Virus record (IMG/VR): IMGVR_UViG_3300030451_004171
Coordinates: 1 to 22,458 of that record
Length of the DNA stretch: 22,458 bases
Strand: one strand, 5' to 3'
DNA from: a virus
Below the pieces are notes generated by a model. The model did no database searches. It saw nothing but the letters and a program-made list of their open reading frames with translations, and was not told where the DNA came from. This document shows, piece after piece, positions 1-5,093 of the stretch. How positions within the stretch are numbered: position 1 is the stretch's first letter; each line of letters opens with the position of its first letter. A program made the position numbers and the translations under genes.

Positions 1-538
1 CCCATTTATACCACTCACGCCTTTTCTTATTAATCTCTGCCCTCTCCTTTGCAGACTTTATCTTACGCTTCAACTGTTTCTTTTCCCTATGCACTCTCTT
101 TCGTTGATCTTCCACCTTTCTTTCTGGAAGTGGGATTTCAATATCAGGTACTGAATCTACTATTTCCTCCACCTCTGCATCAACATACTCTACCTCAGCT
201 TTCTCAGCCTTTAAGAACTTCTCAAAAGGACTATCGACAGTTATATTGACATTCTTTACCAATTTACCACTATGCTCTAAAACAAGTCTTCCTGCCTGCA
301 CGTTGCCAGCTTTAGCTTCTCGTATCATAGCACTCAAAACAGCAGGCAGTTCTGAACCAAACTCTACCATATACCTTTCGTATATAGCATCGACAAAGTT
401 TGGATTTTTTCGCCAATTATAAATCATCGTAGTAGATACATTCAACTCTTTAGCTATCTCACTAGCAGTAATCTCAGGATTAAGAGCATATAACTCTACA
501 GCACGCATAACATCTGGTCTTTTAAGTAAATCTGTCAT
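1..538 (-). CDS. terS: Terminase small subunit (3' end beyond left edge)
   Basis: Read by hand on the minus strand from the ATG at 538; the frame stays open to base 1, so at least 179 residues are present and the C-terminus lies outside. The N-terminus (MTDLLKRPDVMRAVELYALN) leads into a helix-turn-helix at about residues 20-45 (ITASEIAKELNVSTTMIYNW), the fold by which small terminases recognise packaging sites. A charged C-terminal part rich in Lys, Arg and Glu follows from about residue 110. In the family this subunit binds viral DNA and hands it to the large terminase ATPase/nuclease. The start overlaps the stop of the upstream 79-residue gene as TAATG, implying translational coupling. The large subunit is expected just past the left edge. 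A generic transposase-type HTH protein is the main alternative. Confidence 0.75.
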   Translation of the reverse strand, partial: MTDLLKRPDVMRAVELYALNPEITASEIAKELNVSTTMIYNWRKNPNFVDAIYERYMVEFGSELPAVLSAMIREAKAGNVQAGRLVLEHSGKLVKNVNITVDSPFEKFLKAEKAEVEYVDAEVEEIVDSVPDIEIPLPERKVEDQRKRVHREKKQLKRKIKSAKERAEINKKRREWYKW

Positions 539-777
539 TAGTATTTAATCGTGTGTCTAAGGAACTTTTCTATCCACCAGCAACGACCATTATCACTAGC
601 TTCTTTTATCGCTTTATCATACTTCCTATAGCGTTTATATGACCTTGTACGATTCCTTTCTAGTGATTTAACCTTTTTGCTGGGTATAGTATCTATCATC
701 GTTGTTCTAAATATACGTTCTTTCGTTGTTCTTATGCAATTTTTTTGTGAAATCGTAATCGTAGTTCCTATTTCCAT
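538..777 (-). CDS. Hypothetical 79-residue basic protein upstream of the small terminase
   Basis: Unrecognised. The protein is strongly basic, with an Arg/Lys/Tyr-rich middle (RNRTRSYKRYRKYDK, about residues 41-55) and a Trp pair near the end (GRCWWIEKFLRHTIKY). It is the first gene of the leftward unit, and its stop overlaps the small terminase ATG by one base, which supports it being real and co-translated. No good SD precedes the ATG at 777; a GGGG lies about 16 bases upstream. An internal ATG (MIDTIPSKK) is an alternative start but also lacks an SD. Composition and place suggest nucleic-acid binding, but this is inference only. Confidence 0.6.
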   Translation of the reverse strand: MEIGTTITISQKNCIRTTKERIFRTTMIDTIPSKKVKSLERNRTRSYKRYRKYDKAIKEASDNGRCWWIEKFLRHTIKY

Positions 778-1158
778 TTTTTGCGTAAATGTAACCCCAG
801 AAATTTTGTGTGCCTTATACGCCTTGCATATCGTGCAAAACGTGCAAGCCTTTAAAACGTGAAAAAATCCAAGATTGGATTACTTTTTTTTGGTTGTTGG
901 TTGTTTTCATTTGGATTATAAGAGGAACATTCGCACATATTTTAACTAGTTTTTAATTATTTTAATCTATTATCAATCAATATTATTTAGTGTTATTAGA
1001 GTGTATTGTTATTAGTGTTATTGTATATATAAAGTGTAGTATTTTAAATGGCTTGATATATGCTTATAATTTATAATAATAAATAATTGTTGCTTTGAAT
1101 AAATAAAAAGTTATATATTATTACAGTTAAGAAATTAAAATAAATAAGGGGTTTAATC
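778..1158. promoter_or_regulatory. Divergent control region between the leftward late unit and rightward early unit
   Basis: No gene is supported in these 381 bases, which separate divergent genes. Visible elements are: a cluster of TTGCA/TGCAA arms at 824-847; a 7-bp inverted repeat AATCCAA/TTGGATT at 866-872/875-881 flanked by A and T runs, which could be an operator or a weak terminator; an 11-bp direct repeat TTAGTGTTATT at 987-997 and 1012-1022; and TATAAT at 1065-1070, preceded by TGCT and lying 94 bases before the first rightward ATG, a candidate -10 box. On the minus strand TATAAG lies at about 812-818, upstream of the 777 start, without a convincing -35 box. Confidence 0.55.
823..848. 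promoter_or_regulatory. Candidate operator: CTTGCA...TGCAAG dyads with repeated CGTGCAA
   Basis: TTGCA (824-828) and TGCAA (834-838) form perfect 5-bp arms around 5 bases. CTTGCA (823-828) also pairs with TGCAAG (843-848), and CGTGCAA is directly repeated at 832-838 and 841-847. AAAACGTG occurs at 837-844 and again at 854-861. The cluster sits just upstream of the leftward gene in a divergent region, a typical place for a transcription-factor site. No regulator gene is recognisable in this window. Confidence 0.4.
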
Positions 1159-1317
1159 ATGTTAGAATTAATTTATATCATATTATTATTTGTATTGCCT
1201 GTAATAAGTATTGTTATGTTTTTTATTAGTATTAAATACAACATTAGTATATGTGGCTTTTTTGGTGGTTGTTTACTTATTCCAGCTATGGTAATAATAA
1301 CAGCTTTAATTAAATAA
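1159..1317 (+). CDS. Small two-helix membrane protein (52 aa)
   Basis: Found by hand: the ATG at 1159 follows AAGGGGTTTAATC, close to the RBS cassette of the next three genes. The 52 residues start MLELIYIILLFVLPVISIVM and continue with a hydrophobic run to about residue 25, a short polar turn (SIKYNISIC), then a second hydrophobic segment (about residues 32-51) ending in LIK. Two transmembrane helices are predicted. It is the first gene of the early rightward block. A holin or a host membrane-modifying early protein would fit the topology; early placement makes a holin less likely. Function unknown. Confidence 0.65.
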   Translation: MLELIYIILLFVLPVISIVMFFISIKYNISICGFFGGCLLIPAMVIITALIK

Positions 1318-1330
1318 AAAAGGGGTTAAA

Positions 1331-1669
1331 ATGAAAAAAGAAAAAATATTAAATACTTTAAATGAATATAAAAAATATAAGCGTTTTGAAAATATTTCAG
1401 ATTGTGACAAAGAACATATAAAAAAAATATCTTACTTTATATATGACAATTTAGATGAAATTACAAATTGTACTTGGTTTGATATGGCTGGTGGGTTTAT
1501 GATGTTTGCTATAGAAATAAATAGCTCAACTTACTGTATTTACAACCAATCAGATTTAAACGAAGATAATACTACAATATATCATAATTTAAGTTTAAAA
1601 GCCTACATTGAACTTGAAAAAATATCTTACGATATGGATTTATTATTGCAAGAACAAACTACAATATAA
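1331..1669 (+). CDS. Hypothetical early protein (112 aa)
   Basis: Unrecognised. The Lys-rich N-terminal helical part (to about residue 40) is followed by a region with TWFDMAGGFMMFAIEINSST (residues 48-67), which looks like beta strands, and an acidic C-terminal helix. No signal peptide or membrane helix is seen. It lies 13 bases after the preceding stop and is preceded by AAAAAAGGGGTTAAA directly before the ATG, the class I RBS shared with the next two genes, so the four genes from 1159 are probably one co-regulated operon. Confidence 0.75.
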   Translation: MKKEKILNTLNEYKKYKRFENISDCDKEHIKKISYFIYDNLDEITNCTWFDMAGGFMMFAIEINSSTYCIYNQSDLNEDNTTIYHNLSLKAYIELEKISYDMDLLLQEQTTI

Positions 1670-1689
1670 AATAAAAAAAGGGGTTAAAA

Positions 1690-1956
1690 ATGAATTACAA
1701 AATAGATGAACTGGTTTTAATTGGATTTAATAATGAATTAGTTGCTTTAAAATTAAATGTCTTTAATAACAAAAAATATAATTTTTTTGTATGTGATATT
1801 ATTGATGGCTTAGAGATTTTAACAGGCTGGGAACATAAAGAGGACGCTCTTGATGATTTAAGTGAAAAAAGAGATTTATATGATTTTCATTGTAAAAATG
1901 AAGAGTTAAAAATTTATACAAGAGAATATATAAAATCATTAATTAAATTAAATTAA
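1690..1956 (+). CDS. Hypothetical early protein (88 aa)
   Basis: Unrecognised. The 88 residues are acidic and probably alpha/beta, with LKLNVFNNKKYNFFVCDI (residues 21-38) and GWEHKEDALDDLSEKRDLYD (residues 47-66) in the middle; no catalytic motif is evident. It is 20 bases after the previous stop and carries the same AAAAAGGGGTTAAAA leader before its ATG as its neighbours. It is probably an early phage accessory gene of the same operon. Confidence 0.75.
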   Translation: MNYKIDELVLIGFNNELVALKLNVFNNKKYNFFVCDIIDGLEILTGWEHKEDALDDLSEKRDLYDFHCKNEELKIYTREYIKSLIKLN

Positions 1957-1976
1957 ATAAATAAAAAGGGGTTAAA

Positions 1977-2699
1977 ATGGGCAATTTTCACAACTTATAT
2001 ATAAATAGTACATCCATTAAAAATAATAAATATTTTGAGACGTCTGAAAATCTTTTAAAATATTCTAATAGTAAATTAAATGAAATAAAAGCATACAAAA
2101 AAAGAACTGGCTTTTTAAAAAATACAAACTCAAAATTAGGGCGTAAAATTTACGCGTTTGATTTACCAGCTGTGGTTTCATGTCCTGACTCTGAAAAATG
2201 CTTTAAAACTTGTTATGCAAATAAAGGGACGTTTTTATTTAAAAGTACAAAACAAAGTAATACTTACAACTTTGCAATTGCTTTAAATGATATTGAATAT
2301 CTAAAAAAAGAACTAATAAAAGAAATTTTAAAGAAAAAAATACATTGTATTAGAATTCATAGTAGTGGCGATTTTTTCAGTCAGCAATATTTTTTGATGT
2401 GGTGCGAAATTGCTGCAAAATTCCCAGCTTTAAAAATATTTACTTACAGCAAAGCCCCTCAAATTCAAGGGCTTAAAATACCTAAAAATTTAAACATAAT
2501 TAGTTCATTTATTAATATAGATAATAAGAACTATTTAAATTATGGTTCTGTTGAATCTATGCGAATATTAAGAAAAAAAGCAAGGGCTTTTATTTGTCCG
2601 ATGACTAAAGGATTAGAAAAATATAATACTAAAAATTTTAACTGTTCAATTTGTAAATATTGTATTACAAAAAATAAGCCTGTATTTATTCAACATTAA
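1977..2699 (+). CDS. GP88-family phage protein, cysteine-rich (240 aa)
   Basis: Recognised as the family named after mycobacteriophage gene product 88. Diagnostic stretches are CPDSEKCFKTCYA (cysteines 69, 75, 79), RIHSSGDFFSQQYFLMW (residues 126-142) and FTYSKAP (residues 155-161). Late cysteines are C207 (FICPMTKG) and a CxxCxxC at 223/226/229. Seven spaced cysteines suggest a bound Zn or Fe-S cluster, but the family's biochemical role is not established to my knowledge. It has the class I RBS (AAAAGGGGTTAAA) and is the main gene of the first early operon. No membrane segment is present, so it should be cytosolic. Confidence 0.8.
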   Translation: MGNFHNLYINSTSIKNNKYFETSENLLKYSNSKLNEIKAYKKRTGFLKNTNSKLGRKIYAFDLPAVVSCPDSEKCFKTCYANKGTFLFKSTKQSNTYNFAIALNDIEYLKKELIKEILKKKIHCIRIHSSGDFFSQQYFLMWCEIAAKFPALKIFTYSKAPQIQGLKIPKNLNIISSFINIDNKNYLNYGSVESMRILRKKARAFICPMTKGLEKYNTKNFNCSICKYCITKNKPVFIQH

Positions 2700-2714
2700 A
2701 AAAAGGAACGTAAA

Positions 2715-2798
2715 ATGAAAAAAAATACTAAAGAAAATTTTATAATCTGGTTTTACTGGCTGTGCTGTATGATTATGTTAATTTTACTAAGTGCATAA
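2715..2798 (+). CDS. 27-residue single-helix membrane peptide
   Basis: Found by hand: ATG at 2715 after AAAAAGGAACGTAAA, giving MKKNTKEN followed by a hydrophobic helix (FIIWFYWLCCMIMLILLSA). A basic N-terminus followed by one membrane helix is typical of small inner-membrane phage peptides. It is the last gene before an intrinsic terminator. A good RBS and position in the operon support it; its shortness keeps confidence moderate. Function unknown. Confidence 0.5.
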   Translation: MKKNTKENFIIWFYWLCCMIMLILLSA

Positions 2799-2813
2799 CC
2801 CCTAAACAAAAAA

Positions 2814-2845
2814 GAAAAAAGCCCCTTTTAAAGGGGTTTTTTTTT
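2814..2845 (+). terminator. Intrinsic terminator of the first early operon
   Basis: An A run is followed by the inverted repeat CCCCTT-TTA-AAGGGG (2822-2836) and nine or more Ts. The flanking A and T runs extend the stem, so it may work in both directions. It lies 16 bases after the stop of the 27-residue gene. The 5' arm (CCCCTTTT) and the stretch AACCCCT at 2797-2803 are complementary to the AAAAGGGGTT RBS cassettes upstream. Confidence 0.85.
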
Positions 2846-2980
2846 ACTGTAAATATATATTTTTTTTTAAATATGGCTTTTTAAAATAGCTTAATTTAGA
2901 CGTTTTTTTTCTAATGTGACATTACACCAACCCACCAAAAAAAGATCAAAATATTGCAATTATCTACTTTGCATATTTTA

Positions 2981-3012
2981 TCAAAATTTGACTTTTTTTG
3001 ACCAAATTTTGA
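2981..3012. repeat. Perfect 10-bp inverted repeat with 12-bp spacer
   Basis: TCAAAATTTG (2981-2990) and CAAATTTTGA (3003-3012) are exact reverse complements around ACTTTTTTTGAC. The spacing places equivalent faces about two helical turns apart, as for a dimeric repressor or initiator. The T run lies inside the loop rather than after the stem, so it is not a terminator. Confidence 0.6.
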
Positions 3013-3044
3013 TTTCCCAATCTAAAAATTTTTGCCTTTCTTGA

Positions 3045-3108
3045 TTATAAATTTACGTTATAATTTTGATTGATATTTTGAAGATCTAAGTTATAATTTG
3101 CGTTATAA
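3045..3108 (+). promoter_or_regulatory. Two tandem copies of a TTATAA-N6/7-TTATAA box
   Basis: Copy A has TTATAA at 3045-3050 and 3058-3063 with spacer ATTTACG; copy B has TTATAA at 3091-3096 and 3103-3108 with spacer TTTGCG. Both continue with TTTTG followed by similar ATATTTT tails, so about 40 bp are duplicated. Each box includes TATAAT, the sigma-70 -10 consensus, but no convincing -35 hexamer lies 16-18 bp upstream. They may be promoters needing an activator, or regulator sites (TTATAA is itself a palindrome). Confidence 0.55.
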
Positions 3109-3132
3109 TTTTGCATCATATTTTAAAAATTC

Positions 3133-3189
3133 TGGACATCTCAGAACAAAAGTGGACATCTCAGAACAAAAGTGGACATCTCAGAACAA
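3133..3189 (+). repeat. Three 20-bp tandem repeats (iteron-like)
   Basis: TGGACATCTCAGAACAAAAG starts at 3133 and 3153; a third copy from 3173 matches for its first 17 bases. The period of 20 bp is close to two helical turns, so all copies present the same DNA face. They sit between TTATAA boxes B and C. The repeat body is clearly richer in GC than its surroundings. Role as origin iterons or operators is inferred. Confidence 0.85.
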
Positions 3190-3195
3190 TATACA

Positions 3196-3259
3196 TTATA
3201 ATTTCACGTTATAATTTATAAATTATTTTTATCTTTTTGTTGCTTTTATAAATTATAAT
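3196..3259 (+). promoter_or_regulatory. Third TTATAA pair and proximal TATAAT before the deformylase gene
   Basis: TTATAA at 3196-3201 and 3209-3214 with spacer TTTCACG repeats the pattern of the two upstream boxes. A further TATAAT at 3254-3259 lies 34 bases before the deformylase ATG and could be its -10 box. The RBS GGAGAG is at 3283-3288. Confidence 0.5.
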
Positions 3260-3293
3260 CACTAAATTCATTTAAACAAAATGGAGAGTTAAA

Positions 3294-3719
3294 ATGAAAA
3301 TTACAACCAATATAAATCATTTAAATTTTAAATGCTCTGATGTTGAGAATTATAATCAAGGTATTATAATAGGCAAAAAACTTATATTGACTTGTATGTT
3401 TGGAAAAAATAAAGATGCAGTAGGCTTGGCTCATAATCAAATTGCAGGTAATAAAAATGTTTATATTGTTAAGTCTAAAAATGTGTTCAGAACTTTTATA
3501 AATGCTAAAATAGTTGATGCTAGTGAAAATATTTTTAAACACGAAGAATGTTGTATGTCCTTTCCTAATAAATGCAATAAAGTGGATAGGCATAGTTGGG
3601 TTACAATTAGTCACCTAATTAAAGATGGCTATATTCAAGAAACTTTTAAAGGCTTTGAAGCTTGTATACACCAACATGAAATTGATCACTTAAATGGAAT
3701 TGATATACATCATAAATAA
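3294..3719 (+). CDS. def: Peptide deformylase, short phage type
   Basis: The three deformylase motifs are present in order: GLAHNQ (44-49; family GxGLAAxQ), ECCMS (85-89; family EGCLS) and HEIDHLNG (128-135; family HExDHxxG). Predicted metal ligands are C87, H128 and H132, with E129 catalytic and Q49 supporting. The enzyme removes the formyl group from nascent N-terminal methionine; phage copies are known in marine phages, where they may speed maturation of phage or photosystem proteins. At 141 residues it is shorter than bacterial enzymes (about 165-190) and ends just after motif 3, lacking the C-terminal extension that binds the ribosome in E. coli. The ATG follows GGAGAGTTAAA, the class II RBS. 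The odd point is Cys at the usual Gly before the ligand Cys. Confidence 0.92.
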   Translation: MKITTNINHLNFKCSDVENYNQGIIIGKKLILTCMFGKNKDAVGLAHNQIAGNKNVYIVKSKNVFRTFINAKIVDASENIFKHEECCMSFPNKCNKVDRHSWVTISHLIKDGYIQETFKGFEACIHQHEIDHLNGIDIHHK

Positions 3720-3732
3720 ATGGGAGAGTAAT

Positions 3733-3921
3733 ATGATTAAAATAAATGGAATTGATGGATATTATTATGTTGAGGATGATTGTTTGATTTATTATTGTAT
3801 TGATTTACAAGATGATGTTGAAGTTTCAGATTTAACAGAACTTACAGTTCATCAGTACAATGAATTAAATAATAAATTGGTTGAAACTTTTAATTATAAT
3901 TTAAATGGGAGATTCATATAA
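3733..3921 (+). CDS. Hypothetical acidic protein (62 aa)
   Basis: Unrecognised. The start is placed at the ATG at 3733, which follows GGGAGAGTAAT; an in-frame upstream ATG at 3694 would overlap the deformylase end and has no RBS. The short acidic protein (MIKINGIDGYYYVEDDCLIY...) looks beta-rich at the N-terminus with a helix after about residue 35. It follows the deformylase by 13 bases and overlaps the next ATG by one base (TAATG). Confidence 0.65.
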   Translation: MIKINGIDGYYYVEDDCLIYYCIDLQDDVEVSDLTELTVHQYNELNNKLVETFNYNLNGRFI

Positions 3922-4163
3922 TGGGAAAAATAAAAAACTACTTAGAAGATTGGTTAATGAGAAATTCAGATCTTGGTTACGACTACGAAAACCTACCACC
4001 ATTCAACGAACTAGAACACGTTGAGAACAATAAAATTCATGCACTTGACTATTATAATCAGCCAAATATTTTTGAAAGCATAGAGGATATATTTAGTCAA
4101 GCCATTGAAAGTAGAAAGACACAAAGTCAAATAAACTATGAAAAAAAGAGAGGTTTAAAATGA
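3921..4163 (+). CDS. Hypothetical acidic early protein (80 aa)
   Basis: Unrecognised. The sequence is mostly helical and charged, with a Pro-rich turn (YENLPPFNELEHVENN, about residues 22-37) and a basic C-terminal tail (NYEKKRGLK). Its ATG overlaps the upstream stop, and its own stop overlaps the next ATG (ATGA), so it belongs to a tightly packed operon. Confidence 0.7.
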   Translation: MGKIKNYLEDWLMRNSDLGYDYENLPPFNELEHVENNKIHALDYYNQPNIFESIEDIFSQAIESRKTQSQINYEKKRGLK

Positions 4164-4372
4164 AATACGATAATGATTTTTTAGTATACAATGAAGGTTT
4201 TGTTAGGTGGTCAGACGATAGCTTAGTTATATATAGCTTTATAGATGGGCAATCAGAGGAAGAAATAAGAGCAGACCACGAATTACAAAAAGACGATATA
4301 ATTGTATATGCAAATACTTTAAAAGGCAAAATTAAAACTGAATTTATTAATCAAATAATGGAGAAAAAATGA
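4160..4372 (+). CDS. Hypothetical early protein (70 aa)
   Basis: Unrecognised. It starts MKYDNDFLVYNEGFVRWSDD, with a mixed beta N-terminus and an acidic helix (GQSEEEIRADHELQKDD, residues 30-46). Four-base overlaps (ATGA) with both the upstream and downstream genes show translational coupling; the RBS AGAGG lies inside the upstream gene. No motif suggests a function. Confidence 0.7.
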   Translation: MKYDNDFLVYNEGFVRWSDDSLVIYSFIDGQSEEEIRADHELQKDDIIVYANTLKGKIKTEFINQIMEKK

Positions 4373-4530
4373 TAAAAATTAGAATTTGTGAAACCTTTTA
4401 TCTTGATAATGAAAAGGTTGAAAAGTTTTGTGCTACTAATCAAATTGACGTACCTTATGCGAGAAAACATCTTAAAAAAGAATTGATCAAGTCTTGTAAA
4501 AAAACGATAGGAGAAATTATAAATGGCTAA
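4369..4530 (+). CDS. Hypothetical basic protein (53 aa)
   Basis: Found by hand. The ATG at 4369 overlaps the preceding stop (ATGA) and follows GGAGAAAAA. The 53 residues are Lys-rich (KKELIKSCKKTIGEIING at the end) with two cysteines, and end just after the start of the next gene. Coupled overlaps on both sides and a good RBS support expression. Unrecognised. Confidence 0.6.
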   Translation: MIKIRICETFYLDNEKVEKFCATNQIDVPYARKHLKKELIKSCKKTIGEIING

Positions 4531-4687
4531 AAAATTTAACCTCGATGACGTTATAAAATACCATTGTAATACAAAAAATGTTTTGACAGAGATCTTTAAA
4601 ACATTACAAAAAGATATTGAGTCAAAAGAAAAATTAATGAAAAAAATTAAGCCATTAATTGAAGAATCAGAGATTAAGTATTTATAA
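4523..4687 (+). CDS. Hypothetical helical protein (54 aa)
   Basis: Found by hand. ATG at 4523, preceded by GGAGAAATTATAA and overlapping the upstream gene by 8 bases. It starts MAKKFNLDDVIKYHCN; the rest is a long Lys/Glu-rich helix with coiled-coil character. It is the last gene before the 4688-5093 non-coding stretch; its TAA stop lies inside a TTATAA box. Unrecognised. Confidence 0.6.
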   Translation: MAKKFNLDDVIKYHCNTKNVLTEIFKTLQKDIESKEKLMKKIKPLIEESEIKYL

Positions 4688-4700
4688 ATACGCTTATAAT
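4682..4700 (+). promoter_or_regulatory. TTATAA-ATACGC-TTATAA box before the putative RNA
   Basis: TTATAA at 4682-4687 and 4694-4699 with a 6-base CG-containing spacer matches the boxes at 3045, 3091 and 3196. If TATAAT at 4695-4700 acts as a -10 element, transcription would start near 4707, just before the first hairpin of the putative structured RNA. Confidence 0.55.
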
Positions 4701-4975
4701 TTTACTACAACCTTTAGTGAGCTAGGCATAGAAAGCCCTACCCCTCAATAGAGAGTAAAGCACTATGCCTAATAAAGTTACAACCTTCAGAGTCGCCTTG
4801 TGCATATTCCAGCAATTATGAGATTACTAAAACGAAAATCCATTTCAAGTCCTCATAGACTACGATACAGCTCAGATTTTTTCAAGCTCGCTTCTCAGTA
4901 TGTATCAACCCCTTTTGGTACTGAGTTAATGATCCAACCTAGCCAAAAGATTCAAGCCAAACCTAGATTGGACTA
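4701..4975 (+). ncRNA. Putative structured RNA of about 270 nt with four hairpins
   Basis: This stretch is clearly richer in GC than the AT-rich DNA on both sides and has no convincing gene. By-eye hairpins: H1, TAGGCATAG/CTATGCCTA (4723-4731/4763-4771, 9 bp, 31-nt loop); H2, TTATGAG/CTCATAG (4816-4822/4852-4858, one G-U); H3, CTCAGTAT/GTACTGAG (4894-4901/4918-4925) with the loop GTATCAACCCCTTTTG; H4, TCCAA-C-CTAG/CTAG-A-TTGGA (4933-4942/4963-4972, one mismatch). GATACA/TGTATC (4864-4869/4901-4906) is a competing pairing. The H3 loop holds AACCCCUUUU, the exact complement of the AAAAGGGGUU RBS of three early genes. An ORF from GTG at 4800 (90 codons) crosses the region but lacks an RBS and ends in promoter-like AT DNA; an 18-codon ORF from 4765 (MPNKVTTF...) follows AGAGAG and could be a leader. 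No known RNA family was recognised. Confidence 0.5.
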
Positions 4976-4983
4976 CAAATTTA

Positions 4984-5014
4984 GTATAATTCGCATTATA
5001 ATTACAAGTATAAT
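4984..5014 (+). promoter_or_regulatory. Three TATAAT boxes at exact 12-bp spacing before the annealing-protein gene
   Basis: TATAAT occurs at 4985-4990, 4997-5002 and 5009-5014; the hexamers GTATAA, TTATAA and GTATAA are separated by TTCGCA and TTACAA. The array ends 79 bases before the ATG at 5094. Bases 5015-5080 are plain AT-rich DNA, followed by the RBS AAAGGAGAGTTAAG. Confidence 0.55.
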
Positions 5015-5093
5015 TTTTATCTTGTTTTTTATATTTATAATAATTTATATTATCTACATTAACATTTTATAAATTAATTAAAGGAGAGTTAAG

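Larger units (their letters stand above)
2850..3293. other. AT-rich control region, candidate replication origin
   Basis: No gene is supported in these 444 bases. The stretch is extremely AT-rich with homopolymer runs. It holds a 10-bp inverted repeat (2981-2990/3003-3012), three pairs of TTATAA boxes (3045-3063, 3091-3108, 3196-3214), a further TATAAT at 3254-3259, and three 20-bp tandem repeats (3133-3189). Iteron-like repeats in AT-rich DNA next to an early operon are typical of an origin, but they could equally be operators controlling the deformylase operon. A terminator isolates it from the upstream operon. Confidence 0.5.

Noticed and set aside
866-881. Inverted repeat AATCCAA/TTGGATT flanked by A and T runs as a terminator
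   Set aside because: The stem is short and AT-rich with a minimal loop, and no operon ends here in either direction; more likely an operator or chance. Described in the divergent region only.
3133-3189. Tandem repeats as a CRISPR array
   Set aside because: Repeats are directly adjacent with no spacers between them.
3321-3614. 97-codon reverse-strand frame opposite the deformylase gene
   Set aside because: The plus strand has all deformylase motifs; the reverse frame is a shadow without RBS or recognisable features.
4765-4821. 18-codon ORF inside the putative RNA (MPNKVTTF...)
   Set aside because: Only a weak AGAGAG upstream, and its ATG is inside the H1 stem. It could be a leader peptide but cannot be supported.
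4701-4975. Known ribozyme, tRNA or tmRNA in the structured region
   Set aside because: No cloverleaf, no hammerhead core and no CCA end were found by eye.
4800-5072. 90-codon frame starting at GTG, ending in a hydrophobic tail
   Set aside because: No RBS, the tail is simply the translation of AT-rich promoter-like DNA, and the frame crosses the structured RNA region. Kept only as an alternative in the RNA entry.
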